The notes beneath the pieces were generated by a model. The model did no database searches. It was not told the origin of the DNA and saw nothing but the letters and a program-made list of their open reading frames with translations. Both the position numbers and the translations under genes were made by a program. Positions 5,628 to 7,334 of a stretch of DNA of 7,334 bases are shown piece after piece (the first letter of the stretch is position 1; each line of letters begins with the position of its first letter). The DNA comes from DATHYU01 sp033722675 (GTDB lineage Bacteria; Actinomycetota; Acidimicrobiia; Spongiisociales; UBA11373), in the NCBI GenBank assembly GCA_033722675.1, contig JAWVYO010000110.1, positions 1 through 7,334 on the forward strand, written 5' to 3'.

Positions 5628-6479
5628 ATGTCCTCACGAGGACTGTTCGTCCGTCGGGCCGTGGTGGTGGTCGAGGGGATGCCGCTGTGGAGGCGGCTCG
5701 TCGCCGAGCTCTACGGCACCTTCGTGCTGGTGGGTGTCGGATGTGGCGCGATCATCGGCTCGGTGTTCCTGACCGGCCAGATGGTCGGCGGCAACCTGCT
5801 GGTCAACGGCGTGGCCCTCGAGGTGGGGCCGGACGCCGCACGCGGCATGATCCCGGGCGTCGCCGCCGGCGGGAGCTTCGAATCGAAGATCATCACGATC
5901 GCACTGGCCTTCGGCCTGGCGCTCGCCGTCGCCTACTTCACCGTGGGCCGGCTGTCGGGCGGGCATTTCAATCCGGCGGTCAGCCTGGGCATGTTCCTCG
6001 ACCGGCGGGTGTCGCTCACCGACATGGTGGGGTACTGGATCGCGCAGCTGGCCGGGGCGTTCCTGGCGATGGTCGCCTTCTGGTGGGTGCTCGGTGATCG
6101 CGATTCGGTGGGCGTGGCGGCCACGACGCCGAACCGCGAAGCCGTCGACGAGTTCGGGGGTTTCGTCGGTGAGACCGTGTTCGCCATGGTGCTCGTGCTC
6201 GCGTACCTCGTACTGACCCGGGAGGGGAAGCCGAACGCCTTCGGCCTCGGCATGTCGTACAGCGCGATCATCTTCGTGGGCTTCGCGTTCACCGGCGGTG
6301 CTGCCAACCCGGCCCGGACGCTGGCGCCCGGCGTCATCGGCGACGTCTACGACGGGCTCTGGTTCTACCTCGTCGGCCCCCTCGTCGGAGCCGTCCTGGC
6401 ATGGCTGATCTACAAGACCCTCGTCGAGGGCGACACCGATCTGTCCGACGACGTGGAGGCGCTGCGCGACTCCGTCTGA
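5628..6479 (+). CDS. MIP-family channel (aquaporin / small-solute channel)
   Basis: 283 aa, six transmembrane helices (approx. 28-48, 88-107, 133-156, 176-196, 204-222, 244-263) plus the two NPA half-helices. NPA1 is in GGHFNPAVS (Asn115-Ala117) and NPA2 in GGAANPARTL (Asn227-Ala229, Arg230). It passively conducts water or small neutral solutes across the membrane. Aligning by distance to the NPA boxes against E. coli AqpZ gives a selectivity filter of Phe95, Ile215, Gly224 and Arg230. The filter His of water-specific AqpZ is thus Ile, as in archaeal AqpM. A ~40-residue polar/Gly segment between helices 1 and 2 (about 49-87) is far longer than in AqpZ. The N-terminus (MSSRGLFVRR) is a basic extension and the C-terminus is acidic. 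It stands alone, divergent from the Fgd-like gene. Confidence 0.93.
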   Translation: MSSRGLFVRRAVVVVEGMPLWRRLVAELYGTFVLVGVGCGAIIGSVFLTGQMVGGNLLVNGVALEVGPDAARGMIPGVAAGGSFESKIITIALAFGLALAVAYFTVGRLSGGHFNPAVSLGMFLDRRVSLTDMVGYWIAQLAGAFLAMVAFWWVLGDRDSVGVAATTPNREAVDEFGGFVGETVFAMVLVLAYLVLTREGKPNAFGLGMSYSAIIFVGFAFTGGAANPARTLAPGVIGDVYDGLWFYLVGPLVGAVLAWLIYKTLVEGDTDLSDDVEALRDSV

Positions 6480-6491
6480 TCCGATCGAGCG

Positions 6492-6522
6492 CGAGGGGGC
6501 GGTGCGGGGAGCCGCCCCCTCG
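6492..6522. terminator. Bidirectional terminator hairpin between convergent genes
   Basis: An 11-bp perfect stem (CGAGGGGGCGG at 6492-6502, CCGCCCCCTCG at 6512-6522) encloses a 9-nt loop. It sits 12 bp after the channel stop and 5 bp after the stop of the convergent gene, so it could serve both. Neither side has a U-tract, which is common for actinobacterial hairpin terminators but lowers certainty. Confidence 0.65.
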
Positions 6523-6527
6523 GCGCG

Positions 6528-7334
<807 letters not shown>

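Noticed and set aside
4636..5772. 378-aa plus-strand open frame
   Set aside because: It lies antisense to the Fgd-like enzyme, whose conservation is clear; no domain of its own.

Overview
The window is a very GC-rich piece of bacterial chromosome. Codons end mostly in C or G, there are two F420-type LLM oxidoreductases, and the order nif3 / coiled-coil zinc-ribbon protein / RNase H is the one known from mycobacteria (Rv2230c-Rv2229c-Rv2228c). Two genes appear to be leaderless with TANNNT -10 boxes, and one secreted-type protein has a long Thr-rich linker. Together these suggest Actinomycetota. The Thr-rich linker and the unfused RNase H hint at Acidimicrobiia, but that is inference; no rRNA or tRNA is present to confirm it.

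Layout. (1) 1-2714, plus strand: a tightly coupled operon of nif3 (5' end outside the window), a zinc-ribbon coiled-coil protein, a type-I RNase H and a YdjM/PF04307-like membrane protein. All three junctions are 4-bp ATGA overlaps. (2) 2711-3496, minus strand: a TauE/SafE-type anion exporter whose stop codon shares a CTAG palindrome with the end of the operon. (3) 3497-3552: a 56-bp divergent control region with a TANNNT-N6-start arrangement on each strand. (4) 3553-4533 plus and 4537-5523 minus: two different LLM oxidoreductases converging with 3 bp between their stops. (5) 5524-5627: a divergent leader region. (6) 5628-6479 plus: a MIP-family channel with an AqpM-like rather than AqpZ-like selectivity filter. 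(7) 6492-6522: a strong hairpin between two convergent genes. (8) 6528-7334 minus: the C-terminal part of a large, probably secreted or surface-anchored protein with a Thr-rich linker and a concanavalin-A-like (LamG/DUF1080-type) domain; it runs off the window.

How the genes relate. The first block is a housekeeping cluster whose members are conserved neighbours but whose joint function is not established. The rest is a compact set of single-gene units: transport (TauE, MIP channel), redox (two LLM enzymes) and an envelope protein. I see no defence system, CRISPR array, phage, integrase or insertion sequence, and I cannot claim a new multi-gene system. The best leads are a missing metal-site histidine in Nif3, the paired leaderless promoters, the unusual channel filter, and the Thr-rich tract built only from ACC and ACG codons.
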